Shown: piece by piece, positions 17,034-25,114 of the stretch
Layout of the letters: the number at the start of each line of letters is the position of its first letter
How positions within the stretch are numbered: position 1 is the first letter of the stretch
Origin: an uncultured Muribaculum sp.
GTDB lineage: Bacteria > Bacteroidota > Bacteroidia > Bacteroidales > Muribaculaceae
Length of the DNA: 35,277 bases
Assembly (NCBI GenBank): GCA_910578835.1
Contig: CAJTSK010000026.1
Span: 1 to 35,277, forward strand
Reading direction: 5' to 3'
Notes under the pieces: generated by a model
What the model was told of the DNA's origin: nothing
What the model saw: only the letters and a program-made list of their open reading frames with translations
The model's database searches: none
Translations under genes and position numbers: made by a program

Positions 17034-17932
17034 AGCCGGGCTATAAGCGCCGAGCCGGTCACGACATCCATTTTGGAGAAGGCGAGTAGTTTCTTGCCGA
17101 GGTCTTTGAGCGAGTGTCCGATGTGATATACCTCCTCGTCGATTATCAGGAAGCGGTCGTGAGCCTTGGCGTAGGCATGCAAGGTCACTCCGGGATACTG
17201 GACATTGTGACGCTCGACATCCTGCCGGAGCTGACGTGAAATCTTGCCGTCGTAAATATCAACCGTCACACCGGGCTTTCGCTTTGACAGCTGCACCAAT
17301 ACCGACTCGTCAACATAGCTGTCGATGACCACAATCCTGCTCTTAGCCTTGCGTATCAGACCGGCAACAAAAGCATAGGCATCAAATATCTGCCCCTCAA
17401 AGAAAATACCCTCCCTGGGAGGCAAGGCTGTCTTTATAAAGAAATCAACATCCCTGCGGATTGACGCAATTTTTCCATCCTGCTCCAAAAGCCGCCTATC
17501 CAGTCTGTCGCTCATTTCAATCAATCTCTGGTTGATTGAATATCCTCTTAGAAGATAATCTTTCAATACCTTGTTGGCCCATTGGCGGAACTGGATACCA
17601 CGACTTGTATTTACCCTATATCCAACTGAAATTATAACATCAAGGTTAAAAAATTCAATGTTTCTGGTCACACTGCGATTTCCTTCCTGCCGAACTATTC
17701 GGAATTTCCGAACAGTTGCTTCTTTTGACAATTCGCCTGAGACAAAAATATGTTTGAGATGCTCACTGATATTTGCCTTGCTTGAATTGAATAATTCGAC
17801 TATCTGGGCTTGAGACAGCCATACTGATTCGTCCTCTACCATTACATCAAGCCTGAGGGTTTCGTCAGGCTGATATATTATTATCTCATTTGCCGGAGCG
17901 ACATTGTTTCTTTCTGTAGGTTTCATGGGCAT
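17030..17932 (-). CDS. RhuM-type DNA-binding protein fused to a PLD-like domain
   Basis: In this 300-aa protein, residues about 18-170 match the RhuM (virulence_RhuM) domain: WLSQAQIVELFNSSKANISEHL as a helix-turn-helix-like region, then VISVGYRVNTSRG and FRQWANKVLKDYL. Residues about 175-300 look like half a phospholipase-D fold: IVVIDSYVDES, then HDRFLIID (H258, R260, D265) and YHIGHSLKDLGKK. The usual HKD lysine is replaced by arginine, so nuclease or lipase activity is doubtful; target or nucleic-acid sensing is possible. It is 25 bases downstream of a hypothetical gene, likely one transcript. RhuM proteins often occur in islands next to restriction or toxin genes. Confidence 0.8.
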   Translation of the reverse strand: MPMKPTERNNVAPANEIIIYQPDETLRLDVMVEDESVWLSQAQIVELFNSSKANISEHLKHIFVSGELSKEATVRKFRIVRQEGNRSVTRNIEFFNLDVIISVGYRVNTSRGIQFRQWANKVLKDYLLRGYSINQRLIEMSDRLDRRLLEQDGKIASIRRDVDFFIKTALPPREGIFFEGQIFDAYAFVAGLIRKAKSRIVVIDSYVDESVLVQLSKRKPGVTVDIYDGKISRQLRQDVERHNVQYPGVTLHAYAKAHDRFLIIDEEVYHIGHSLKDLGKKLLAFSKMDVVTGSALIARL

Positions 17933-17957
17933 ATGTTATTTAGCGGGTACCGGCTGG

Positions 17958-18440
17958 TCAGTAGCCAAATTTGCACCATTCTTTCAGGCGGTTTTCATAT
18001 ATCTCGTATACCATCGGTACCTCCTCACACTCGATTTCACGCAGCTTGTGGATCCACACGTCTATGTTGACCGGGGTCCATGAATTGAGACTGGAGACTG
18101 TCACCCTGCGAAATCCGTGTATGAGGTCGTAAAGCTTCTCCCCTATCTGGTCGTCATCAAAACCGTCGGGGGAGGTGTTGTGCATCATTATCATAGCCTC
18201 GAAACCGTTGGGAAACACCACAAAAGCCGGTATAGCCATTGACGGGAAAAACAGGTGCACGTTTTCCAGGATATTCTTCAGTATCAGACCCGAGGAGGAA
18301 TATTCCATCACTCCATCCACCACGCGGCCGAAGTCATGGCGTTCGAGCACGGTAAGCATGGTCACCCACACTGTGCCGCTGAAATTGTCCCACGCAATCA
18401 TTACATTCTCATATGGGATAATTGGAAAGAGGCTTTTCAT
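17958..18440 (-). CDS. Hypothetical protein
   Basis: I do not recognise this 160-aa protein. It has no signal peptide or membrane span and is aromatic-rich (WDNFSGTVWVTML, MIMMHNTSPDGF), ending in EWCKFGY. The composition and lack of repeats suggest a globular cytosolic protein. It has a good promoter of its own and precedes the RhuM-PLD gene on the same strand, so the two may work together. Confidence 0.65.
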   Translation of the reverse strand: MKSLFPIIPYENVMIAWDNFSGTVWVTMLTVLERHDFGRVVDGVMEYSSSGLILKNILENVHLFFPSMAIPAFVVFPNGFEAMIMMHNTSPDGFDDDQIGEKLYDLIHGFRRVTVSSLNSWTPVNIDVWIHKLREIECEEVPMVYEIYENRLKEWCKFGY

Positions 18441-18472
18441 ACATGTGTAAAAGTGTCAAGTTTGATTATGTG

Positions 18473-18504
18473 CAAATATATCCCAATCCATTAATTTAAC
18501 CAAA
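18473..18504 (-). promoter_or_regulatory. Promoter of the hypothetical/RhuM-PLD gene pair
   Basis: On the minus strand TTTG (18501-18504) and TATATTTG (18473-18480) are 20 bases apart, ending about 33 bases before the ATG at 18440. Confidence 0.75.
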
Positions 18505-18753
18505 TTTTATATAACAATTTTCACCCTCACGCCATCTTTTTCTTAAAACCAGAAGAAATCTCACCATGATTTCACGTCAAGACGTTGACCTGAATTCAGA
18601 AACAGACTTTACTAAAGCAGCTTCATGTATTGAATGATAATCACAGGATTCATTATCGTCACGGCAAATACTCACAATCCCTTGAGATGGTCAGATTTTG
18701 ACCAAGAATATCTCCAATTATGGTCAAACCAGGCTATCTAAGGCGATAAACAA
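18505..18753. other. AT-rich spacer with scattered GGTCAAA words
   Basis: No gene is visible. GGTCA/TGACC words recur (about 18690, 18720 and 18758), the last belonging to the hairpin of the adjacent element copy A. Confidence 0.3.
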
Positions 18754-18841
18754 CAATGGTCAAACAAATTATATTTTGCTTGACCATTGCTTATTAGATA
18801 TTTATATAAATCTTTGCTTAGTATTCCTCCTCGTTGAAGAG
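18754..18841 (-). repeat. Composite hairpin element, copy A
   Basis: A 10-bp perfect stem (18754-18763 with 18780-18789, CAATGGTCAA/TTGACCATTG) has an inner CAAA/TTTG pair. It is followed by a TTATTAG...TTTATAT spacer and a conserved 24-base block at 18818-18841 which, on the minus strand, reads LFNEEEY-stop. It lies about 100 bases 3' of the large BspA/Big_2 gene, so the hairpin may terminate that transcript. Related copies lie at 22838-22942 and 25115-25207. Confidence 0.7.
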
Positions 18842-18939
18842 ATGAGAATAAATTGCTTACCAAACAGTTAGCTTGATTTTGCAGAAAATAGGCAAGCAAA
18901 CTTTGCTATTAAAGACGATAAAATGCTCCGTGTCGATAA

Positions 18940-21636
18940 TCATTTTACGATGATTTTCTTAGTCTTATTGTCTTGGCGAATTATATATATCCCTGACGAA
19001 AGATTTTTGAGATTATCTCGATTGCAATCCTTCTTGATTAATAATCCTTGCATATTGTAAATATCGAAGCGTTCATCAGCATCAGCGAATATGTCGTCTA
19101 TGCCTGAAATACTCGTAACTATGCATTCTGCAGACAAATCAGAACCATCGGTTGTCCGTGCCGAAATAATACAACTGCCATCTTTGATTACGTTTACAAG
19201 ACCATTGTTGTCGACTGTTGCTATACTTATATCGCTCGATGCCCATTCAATAGTCTTATTTTCCGCTTCGTCCGGAGTTATTATGGCGTTGATTTGAAAT
19301 ATCTCACCTTCAAAACCGGACCATTCAGCCGGGTCAAGTGAGATTGACTCAACAAGAACAGGTTTGACGATAACAGAACAAGACGCGGAAACGCCGGAGC
19401 CATCTGCTGCTGAAGCGGTGATTATACATTCGCCGATACCAACAGCCGTCACCAAACCGTCACTATTGACAGTAGCCACCGACTCATCGTCTGATGACCA
19501 CGTCAACGTCAAGTCATCTGCATTTGCAGGCAGTATTCTTGCATTAACCTGTAAGCTCTGTCCCTTTGTGCAAATCCATTCAGCCGGGTCAAGTGAGATT
19601 GACTCAACAAGTACAGGCTTGACGGTGACAGAACAAGACGCGGAAACGCCGGAGCCATCTGCTGCTGAAGCGGTGATTATACATTCGCCGATACCAACAG
19701 CCGTCACCAAACCGTCACTATTGACAGTAGCCACCGACTCATCGTCTGATGACCACGTCAACGTCAAGTCATCTGCATTTGCAGGCAGTATTCTTGCATT
19801 AACCTGTAAGCTCTGTCCCTTTGTGCAAATCCATTCAGCCGGGTCAAGTGAGATTGACTCAACAAGTACAGGCTTGACGGTGACAGAACAAGACGCGGAA
19901 ACGCCGGAGCCATCCGCTGCCGCAGCCGTAATGATACATTCTCCAATCCCTACAATGTTTACATTACCATTATTGTCAACGACCGCAATTGCTTTGTCGC
20001 TGGACGTCCATTCAAGGGTCTTGTCGGTTGCGTTAACGGGACTAATAGACGCAGAAATAGTAAAGGATTCACCGTCGAATCCAGACCAATTTGATGGGCT
20101 TAGACTTATTGACTGTATTGCAGTAGGCTCAACCTTTATAATACACGTAGCCTTGACAGCCCCGCAAGATGCGGTGACAATAGACTCACCAATTGAAATT
20201 GCCGTCACTTTGCCAGTGGCGTCCACCGTCGCTACCGCAGGATTACTGCTGCTCCATACAACTGTCTTGTCTGTTGTCGTCTCAGGATAAATCGTGGCTG
20301 TCAGTTGGATTTCCTCGGTTACCTTTAGAGTTACAGAAGTCTGACTCAGGGTAAGCTCTGATATTGGCGTAGGTTCTACTGTAATTATACATGATGTCGC
20401 GATGTCAGCAAAAGAAGCAGAAATAGTGGTCTCTCCAACCGAAACTGCACGTACCAAACCATAGGAATCAACCGAGGCTACTGATGGGTCGTTGCTATTC
20501 CATATCAAAGGGTTATTCACTGCCGCTTCAGGTAAAACAGTTGATACCAATTGGATTTCTTCACCACTTTGCAACGTCACTTCTGTGTGGCTGAGACTAA
20601 TTGATTCAGTTGGCACTCCGGTAAACCCAATAATTCTATGGAATCTCCATTGAGATGAATTCTTATAGGAATCAATCAAATTATAAGGCGCAAATAAAGT
20701 ACAGTCGAAATCGGTGAAAGTATAATCATCTATAGTCGGAATAGTTACCGCACAACATACAATGTTTGTGAGACGCGTACAATCCTTGAAGGCATATTTG
20801 TCAATTTTTGTCACCGAGTTGCCAATAGTCACGGATTTCAAAGCCGAGCATTCTCTGAAGGCTGACTCCCCAATTGAAGTGACTGAATTGGGAATGGTCA
20901 CAGCGCTCAGATACGTCTGATAGAAAGCTTCGCTACCGATAGACATGACGGATTTGCCGATAATCACCGATTCCAAATCGTTGCAGAAACAGAATGCTCC
21001 TTTTCCAATTGAAGTGACAGAGTCGCCAATGGTCACCGAGGTAAGTCTTATACAGTGGTAACAAACTAAGTCTCCTAAATCGGTGACTGAATTGGGGATA
21101 GTCATCGACTTAAGTTTAGAGCACAACGCGAAGGCGCTACTCCCAATAGATGTAACGGAGTCAGGGATGATAATCGATGTCAATTCAGCGCAATTGAAGA
21201 AGGCATAAGCACCGATTGCCTTGAGTGATTTTGGAAGGGTTATAGATGTCAGACTGGTGCAATGCGAGAAGGCGTTCGCTTCTATTGTTGTAAGAGACTC
21301 GCTCATCCGTACCGATGCAAGTTGATCACAGTCTGCAAAAGCTAACTTGCCAATTGAGATGATAGTAGTAGGCATGGATACGTAGGTTAACCATATACAA
21401 CCTCTGAAAGCTCCTTCACCGATCTCTGTCACATCAAATCTAATTCCGTCAGATTCTACCCACCCGGCAATATATACTTCTCCTTGATACTTTCTATCTC
21501 CGGAAGTAACCGAGGCTGTTTTAGTTTCATAGTTTAGATCATAATACACACCATCTCTAACTATAACTTTTGCATGCCCTTCTAATGATAGCACTACAGC
21601 ACAAAGGGCAATCAATAAAAATCTTAATCTTTGCAT
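18940..21636 (-). CDS. Large surface protein: BspA-type LRR, six Big_2 domains, T9SS tail
   Basis: This 898-aa protein starts with a signal peptide (residues 1-22, ending GHA). LRR_5/BspA repeats occupy about 55-315 (IGEGAFRGC, IGKLAFADC, IGSSAFALC and others). Six bacterial Ig-like group 2 domains follow at about 340-845. The C-terminal tail (about 850-898; YNMQGLLIKK then LSSGIYIIRQ and KKIIVK) resembles a type A sorting domain of the type IX secretion system. It should be exported across both membranes and anchored outside, probably as an adhesin. Domains four and five are encoded by near-identical 255-bp repeats, evidence of recent duplication. It is AT-richer than the core genes. Confidence 0.9.
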   Translation of the reverse strand: MQRLRFLLIALCAVVLSLEGHAKVIVRDGVYYDLNYETKTASVTSGDRKYQGEVYIAGWVESDGIRFDVTEIGEGAFRGCIWLTYVSMPTTIISIGKLAFADCDQLASVRMSESLTTIEANAFSHCTSLTSITLPKSLKAIGAYAFFNCAELTSIIIPDSVTSIGSSAFALCSKLKSMTIPNSVTDLGDLVCYHCIRLTSVTIGDSVTSIGKGAFCFCNDLESVIIGKSVMSIGSEAFYQTYLSAVTIPNSVTSIGESAFRECSALKSVTIGNSVTKIDKYAFKDCTRLTNIVCCAVTIPTIDDYTFTDFDCTLFAPYNLIDSYKNSSQWRFHRIIGFTGVPTESISLSHTEVTLQSGEEIQLVSTVLPEAAVNNPLIWNSNDPSVASVDSYGLVRAVSVGETTISASFADIATSCIITVEPTPISELTLSQTSVTLKVTEEIQLTATIYPETTTDKTVVWSSSNPAVATVDATGKVTAISIGESIVTASCGAVKATCIIKVEPTAIQSISLSPSNWSGFDGESFTISASISPVNATDKTLEWTSSDKAIAVVDNNGNVNIVGIGECIITAAAADGSGVSASCSVTVKPVLVESISLDPAEWICTKGQSLQVNARILPANADDLTLTWSSDDESVATVNSDGLVTAVGIGECIITASAADGSGVSASCSVTVKPVLVESISLDPAEWICTKGQSLQVNARILPANADDLTLTWSSDDESVATVNSDGLVTAVGIGECIITASAADGSGVSASCSVIVKPVLVESISLDPAEWSGFEGEIFQINAIITPDEAENKTIEWASSDISIATVDNNGLVNVIKDGSCIISARTTDGSDLSAECIVTSISGIDDIFADADERFDIYNMQGLLIKKDCNRDNLKNLSSGIYIIRQDNKTKKIIVK
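19342..19851 (-). repeat. Tandem 255-bp coding repeats (Big_2 domains)
   Basis: Two adjacent 255-bp units (19342-19596 and 19597-19851) are almost identical at DNA level apart from a few changes near the start of the first. A third, diverging copy continues past 19851 for some 60 bases. Each encodes one 85-residue Ig-like domain, so the array can expand or contract in frame. Confidence 0.92.
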
Positions 21637-21803
21637 ATGAAATTAGTTTAATTTCTGTTAGTGTTTAACATGTCTTAAGACTTCAATCTGACGAGAATCT
21701 ACCAACAGATAGTTAACCAAATATATAATGAGTCTATATATACTATATCTGCCATACCATCAGGTTGAATTTTTCAAAACATCAATTTTCTTTGAATGCA
21801 TTC

Positions 21804-22133
21804 TTATAAACTTATCCAAATTATATCTTCTGTCGTTTTGAATTGCGTAATGAAATCATTGTATTTTGTGTTCTTTCTCACTGCCCCAAAATGATAGTCA
21901 CAATCACAAAGATTTGCCCAGTCTACGCTTTCTTTCAATGTCGCTGCGTCATCTCCTGCTGAATATATTGAGACGCTAAGATTGTTTATAGTGATTTTTG
22001 ATTTAAAATCACTATCTTTTAATTGATAAAATTCAATTACTGCATGGGGAATTAGACAAAGCAAATCGTGCAATTGCCGACATTTCGTTGTTTTACCAAC
22101 ATCTTTTTCTCCATAAAAAAGAGCAACTGTCAT
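21804..22133 (-). CDS. Small P-loop NTPase-like protein
   Basis: This 109-aa protein begins with a strand and a Walker A motif, GEKDVGKTT, at residues 8-16, followed by a helix (KCRQLHDLL). A possible Walker B/switch segment is ISVYSAG-like (SVSIYSAGDDAA, about 53-64). The rest has no family I recognise, and the protein is short for a complete P-loop domain, so it may be a truncated ATPase. It starts about 50 bases after the end of a highly structured leader on the same strand and is followed by AT-rich DNA. No operon partner is visible. Confidence 0.6.
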   Translation of the reverse strand: MTVALFYGEKDVGKTTKCRQLHDLLCLIPHAVIEFYQLKDSDFKSKITINNLSVSIYSAGDDAATLKESVDWANLCDCDYHFGAVRKNTKYNDFITQFKTTEDIIWISL

Positions 22134-22183
22134 ACATGTTAGCAGCCGCGGTCATCCTCTCGTTGGCGTTTGATTGGTTTATA

Positions 22184-22499
22184 CGAGAAAAGCGCAGGAA
22201 TCTGTATCTGTTACCGTCCTACGAATCGAGGCTTCTCGCATTGCCCATCAATAGTCGGACGGCAACGAAGAAGCCCTACGCTTATATATGCAACCAATGC
22301 GCCCGGCAGTATTCCTCCCGGAATACCTTGCCGGATGCAAGATAATTACATATCCGCAGGCGTCTGTCGTTGCTCAATCCCTGACTACTGATTGAAATTT
22401 TGCGAGAATTCCGATTCGTCAAGAATCAGCGCGGATAAACGCTTTTCATTATGTCTGCTTCCCGCCCTCGTCCCCGCTACCGGGGCTTCAAACGTTCTG
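22184..22499 (-). ncRNA. Candidate structured leader RNA upstream of the P-loop gene
   Basis: No protein family is visible here, but stable stems are dense: CCCCG/CGGGG (22472-22476, 22481-22485); GATTC/GAATC (22413-22417, 22423-22427); CAATC/GATTG (22375-22379, 22390-22394); a 13-bp stem CCGGCA+GTATTCC (22303-22315) with its complement (22320-22334); and a long hairpin (22230-22245 with 22261-22275). Loop bases of the last one (GGAC, 22257-22260) can pair with GTCC at 22216-22219, a possible pseudoknot. AAGCG/CGCTT (22190-22194, 22279-22283) closes that domain. A TACCTTTG box lies just upstream. Its 3' end resembles the 28.5-kb RNA. Family unknown. Confidence 0.6.
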
Positions 22500-22505
22500 C
22501 ATTCG

Positions 22506-22513
22506 CAAAGGTA
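22506..22513 (-). promoter_or_regulatory. Promoter -7 box before the structured leader
   Basis: The minus strand reads TACCTTTG (TAnnTTTG). No good -33 TTG is present at 19-21 bases. It would start a transcript covering the structured region and the P-loop gene. Confidence 0.45.
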
Positions 22514-22554
22514 ATAAAATTTCGTAAAAGTTGGACTATCAGATTAAAAAATAC

Positions 22555-22768
22555 TTATCTTCTTCCACACATCCCACGTTTAGTCTGTGCCGGTTTCAGC
22601 ATCATGTGAGCCTGCATCATGCCGCGGTAGGCGTAGCGGCGGTCATCTTCATCATCCTTGCGAACTCATGGAAGGGAGCTGTCGCCACCTCCGCATGACT
22701 GGGCGAACCGGGTTGCGCCATCGAGGCTTGACCGAGATAAACCTCGGAAGGCTGAGCGGATTTTAGCC
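22555..22768 (-). pseudogene. Frameshifted 3' remnant of an accessory gene
   Basis: Two minus-strand frames join into one plausible protein end. One encodes AQPSEVYLGQASMAQPGSPS... up to ...APFHEFA; the reading then shifts near 22665 to RKDDEDDRRYAYRGMMQAHM...KRGMCGRR-stop at 22555. Neither half has a start. The composition looks like the C-terminus of a mobilisation or conjugative-element protein, but I cannot name the family. There is nothing of the rest of the gene upstream, where element copy B begins. Confidence 0.5.
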
Positions 22769-22837
22769 AAGTTTATCTTGATTTTTATATATAACCTTCT
22801 GATTCTCAAAACCTCATTTTGCGATAAAAGGATACAA

Positions 22838-22942
22838 AAGCGATTGACAAGCTTATTTCTGCACTTGTCAATCGCTTATATATTAGTTGTTTATGTCTTA
22901 AACTCGGCGAATCTTATATCAATACCCCTCTTCGTTGAAGAA
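22838..22942 (-). repeat. Composite hairpin element, copy B
   Basis: A 14-bp perfect stem (22838-22851 with 22864-22877, AAGCGATTGACAAG and complement) has a 12-base loop, then an ATTAG...TTTATGT spacer and the conserved 24-base block at 22919-22942, reading FFNEEGY-stop on the minus strand. It lies 3' of the AbiE operon. The stem sequence differs fully from copies A and C while the flank is conserved. Confidence 0.7.
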
Positions 22943-22984
22943 CAGCTTTGATGCTTTCTTTCACCCATTTAGCCATTGCTATTC

Positions 22985-23029
22985 GACTTAAATACAAACA
23001 TATTTCGCCATTAGGGGTCTTAAAACGCC
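22985..23029. repeat. Left 45-bp direct repeat flanking AbiE
   Basis: It shares its first 21 bases exactly with 25062-25082 and then about half of the next 24. Within it and just after are three ACAAACATATT words (22994, 23048, 23078); a fourth is in the right repeat (25071). The AbiE genes lie between the two repeats. Confidence 0.7.
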
Positions 23030-23176
23030 GGTCAGGAATATTCCTACACAAACATATTGGGGCATACAAACAAAAAAACAAACATATTCTCGGTTTCAAA
23101 TATTCCTGATGGAAGATGAGTAGTAATATTCCTTTGAAAAGATGAGTGACATTATCGCAGGTGGGATTTGGGAATA
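23030..23176. other. AT-rich spacer with ACAAACATATT and AATATTCC words
   Basis: Between the left direct repeat and the AbiEii stop there is no gene. AATATTCC or its complement occurs at least three times, including the palindrome GGAATATTCC near 23036. No hairpin with T-run is visible for AbiE, so element B's hairpin may be its terminator. Confidence 0.35.
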
Positions 23177-24187
23177 TTACATCCGGTTAATCCGCTTATT
23201 CAAGTCTTCAAGTTCTGTTATGATTTCATCAAAGGACGGGACTGGTCCCATCACCATATTCAGAACAGTGTTTTTATAATCGGATTCCCACCTGCCGCGT
23301 ATTTCTCCAACAGGCACAATTCTCAAAGATGGCCGCCTCAATGTGTCATAATCAAATCCTTTAAGACCTATGAATTTTCGTCTGTGTTCAATAACAGAAT
23401 CATAGAGATTCTCATCGACCAAAGCCTCATCTGCTATATCGGTCTGCATGATTTGATAAACATCATAAAGATGTCTCGACATCCTTTCGATTCTAATCTC
23501 CGACGACGGCTTCGCAAATTCCTCATGAAGCAGAAAGAGCTTCTCCAGAAAGGTCCGTTGGGGTATGACTGCGTTGACCTCCACAGGATAATCTTCAAAC
23601 GTTAGTTTCGGCAGATTATCGGAGATATAGGAACGAACTGAAACTGGAGTCACCGGTTCCGACATAGAGCGGCCGCTGACTTCAATCTTGACTTGAGGAA
23701 GGACATAGTCATTGCCCTCAAATATCGGCTTGTATGCAACGTATATGGTCTCCGGATCAACTGTGCTGACACTTGTCTCATGAACAGAAACGGAGATCAA
23801 GTCCGAGCTAATGCCCTGACACATTAGTGCATTCTTAACGTCCTTTATCATTGTGTTCCTTACAAACGAACAGGATGCTCTGCGTAGTTTGTCACTGATT
23901 TGATTTTTGGACAGCTCGCCCAAGAATCCAAGATATTCACGGCTTATGGCAATATCTATATCCTCCGACATACGGTTGATAAGATTCCAGCATTTACTAA
24001 GATTCGTACCACCTTTGAAAGAGATATTGTCGGAATACGGCAAAGAGAATACCGCCCGTAAAACCGATGTCACCCACCAGTCTTTCTCTATTACAGCGCG
24101 CGACAATCCGGTCCTGTCGCTTACATAGTCTATTATATCACGGCGGTCATCAGCCGACAGATCTGTAAAAATCATATTATCTTTCAA
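23177..24187 (-). CDS. abiEii: AbiEii/AbiGii-type nucleotidyltransferase toxin
   Basis: This 336-aa protein has the DUF1814/AbiEii nucleotidyltransferase signature: KDWW at 35-38, GGTNLSK at 59-65 and SEDIDIA at 74-80 (catalytic acidic pair). AbiEii-type toxins stop growth, and related enzymes do so by adding nucleotides to tRNA acceptor ends; in type IV systems the antitoxin acts by silencing transcription. The start at 24187 overlaps the antitoxin gene by 11 bases; an in-frame methionine four codons later is also possible. Length is normal and the motifs look intact, so the toxin is probably active. The system can act in phage abortive infection. Confidence 0.93.
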   Translation of the reverse strand: MKDNMIFTDLSADDRRDIIDYVSDRTGLSRAVIEKDWWVTSVLRAVFSLPYSDNISFKGGTNLSKCWNLINRMSEDIDIAISREYLGFLGELSKNQISDKLRRASCSFVRNTMIKDVKNALMCQGISSDLISVSVHETSVSTVDPETIYVAYKPIFEGNDYVLPQVKIEVSGRSMSEPVTPVSVRSYISDNLPKLTFEDYPVEVNAVIPQRTFLEKLFLLHEEFAKPSSEIRIERMSRHLYDVYQIMQTDIADEALVDENLYDSVIEHRRKFIGLKGFDYDTLRRPSLRIVPVGEIRGRWESDYKNTVLNMVMGPVPSFDEIITELEDLNKRINRM

Positions 24188-24794
24188 GTTTTTTTCTGAC
24201 CCATACCGGGGCGAGCAACAGGTCGTGTTTATAAATGTCGGGAGAGACGCATTTCACTATTTCCCTTATCCGATTCACAATATCTTCCGTCAGGTTATTT
24301 TCTCCTATACTTCGTATAGCAGACACGGCAAGCATCATCAGATTTGAGGTAAACTCAAACAAACGTAGTTCATTGCTTTCCCTGAATGTTATGGAGCGAC
24401 CGTTGGTGAGTCTGATTGTCTTTCTTGCTCCATTGGTTATATACACAGCGTTCATAGGAACCTGTGAGGACAACCCCAGTTGGTTCAAAGCCTGATCCCC
24501 TGTAGGGATTATCTTCACTCGGTCCCTTTTTGCAATCCTTTTGGCTATATCTTCAGTCGAAGGAGGAATGCAATCAAGTCCCAAAGCCATGTTAGAGCGT
24601 GGGATACAATAGATACCGCGGCTTACACGCATAATTTCACCCCGTCTCACCATCCGGCTAAGAGTCTGCCGGACAGCCTCAGGTGAGGCAATATCCTCAA
24701 AATCCGATGGAAAGAATATCGCTCCTTTATCCAAGGACAAGATTCTTTCACGGACAATATTTTCTGATACAGATCTATCGCGCCTTTTATCCAT
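24177..24794 (-). CDS. abiEi: AbiEi-type antitoxin and transcriptional repressor
   Basis: This 205-aa protein has an N-terminal winged helix-turn-helix (about 5-65; FPSDFEDIASPEAVRQTLSRMVRRGEIMRVSRGIYCIP) and a DUF6088/AbiEi-type C-terminal domain (TGDQALNQLGLSSQVPMNAVYITNG, about 97-122). Type IV AbiEi represses its own operon by binding inverted repeats in the promoter. Here a 10-bp perfect dyad covers the -7 box and touches the start codon, which fits that mode. The gene overlaps the toxin by 11 bases, keeping the pair in one transcript. Confidence 0.92.
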   Translation of the reverse strand: MDKRRDRSVSENIVRERILSLDKGAIFFPSDFEDIASPEAVRQTLSRMVRRGEIMRVSRGIYCIPRSNMALGLDCIPPSTEDIAKRIAKRDRVKIIPTGDQALNQLGLSSQVPMNAVYITNGARKTIRLTNGRSITFRESNELRLFEFTSNLMMLAVSAIRSIGENNLTEDIVNRIREIVKCVSPDIYKHDLLLAPVWVRKKLER

Positions 24795-24822
24795 GTCACA
24801 AAATTACAGTATTTTTGTGACA
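24794..24822. promoter_or_regulatory. AbiEi operator dyad
   Basis: TGTCACAAAA (24794-24803) and TTTTGTGACA (24813-24822) are perfect inverted repeats separated by 9 bases. The dyad overlaps the -7 box and the first base of the abiEi start codon, the expected place for autorepression. Confidence 0.75.
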
Positions 24823-24830
24823 CAAGCAAA
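24799..24830 (-). promoter_or_regulatory. abiE promoter, probably leaderless
   Basis: On the minus strand TTTG (24827-24830) and TAATTTTG (24799-24806) are 20 bases apart. Transcription would begin within a few bases of the ATG at 24794, so the mRNA is probably leaderless or nearly so. Confidence 0.65.
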
Positions 24831-25061
24831 TTTTATTGGAGTATTTCCCAGTGATAAACAGACATAAAATCATGATATAATCTCGTTCTATCCAACATGC
24901 AGAACATCGACATTATGAATCAACATACGACAGTTGTCATGAGCTCATGATTTACAAGCAAAGCAGAATTGCCTTTGTGTGTGTTTCGGAGCGTATTATT
25001 TACGATATTCCCATATATCTCATCAGAAAATAAATTATATACAAACAAATGCAGAAATACT
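24831..25061. other. Gene-free AT-rich stretch upstream of abiE
   Basis: I see no gene or RNA. Short imperfect words such as TACAAACAAATGC (25040) resemble the motifs in the flanking direct repeats. Confidence 0.3.
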
Positions 25062-25106
25062 GACTTAAATACAAACATATTTATCCATCTGAGAGCATAA
25101 AACACC
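25062..25106. repeat. Right 45-bp direct repeat flanking AbiE
   Basis: The first 21 bases (25062-25082) equal 22985-23005; the remainder matches partly (CCAT and TAAAAC-CC kept). It ends 8 bases before the hairpin of element copy C. Confidence 0.7.
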
Positions 25107-25114
25107 ATAAAAAT

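Noticed and set aside
19364..20290. 308-aa open frame opposite the Big_2 region
   Set aside because: Its internal repeats mirror the 255-bp units of the real gene on the other strand.
22170..22391. Small plus-strand open frames across the 22.2-22.4 kb region
   Set aside because: They run antisense through strong stems of the proposed RNA and show no protein-like pattern.
22914..22972. Short minus-strand frame MAKWVKESIKAVLQRRGVLI over element copy B
   Set aside because: Not shared by copies A and C, whose conserved block uses another frame.
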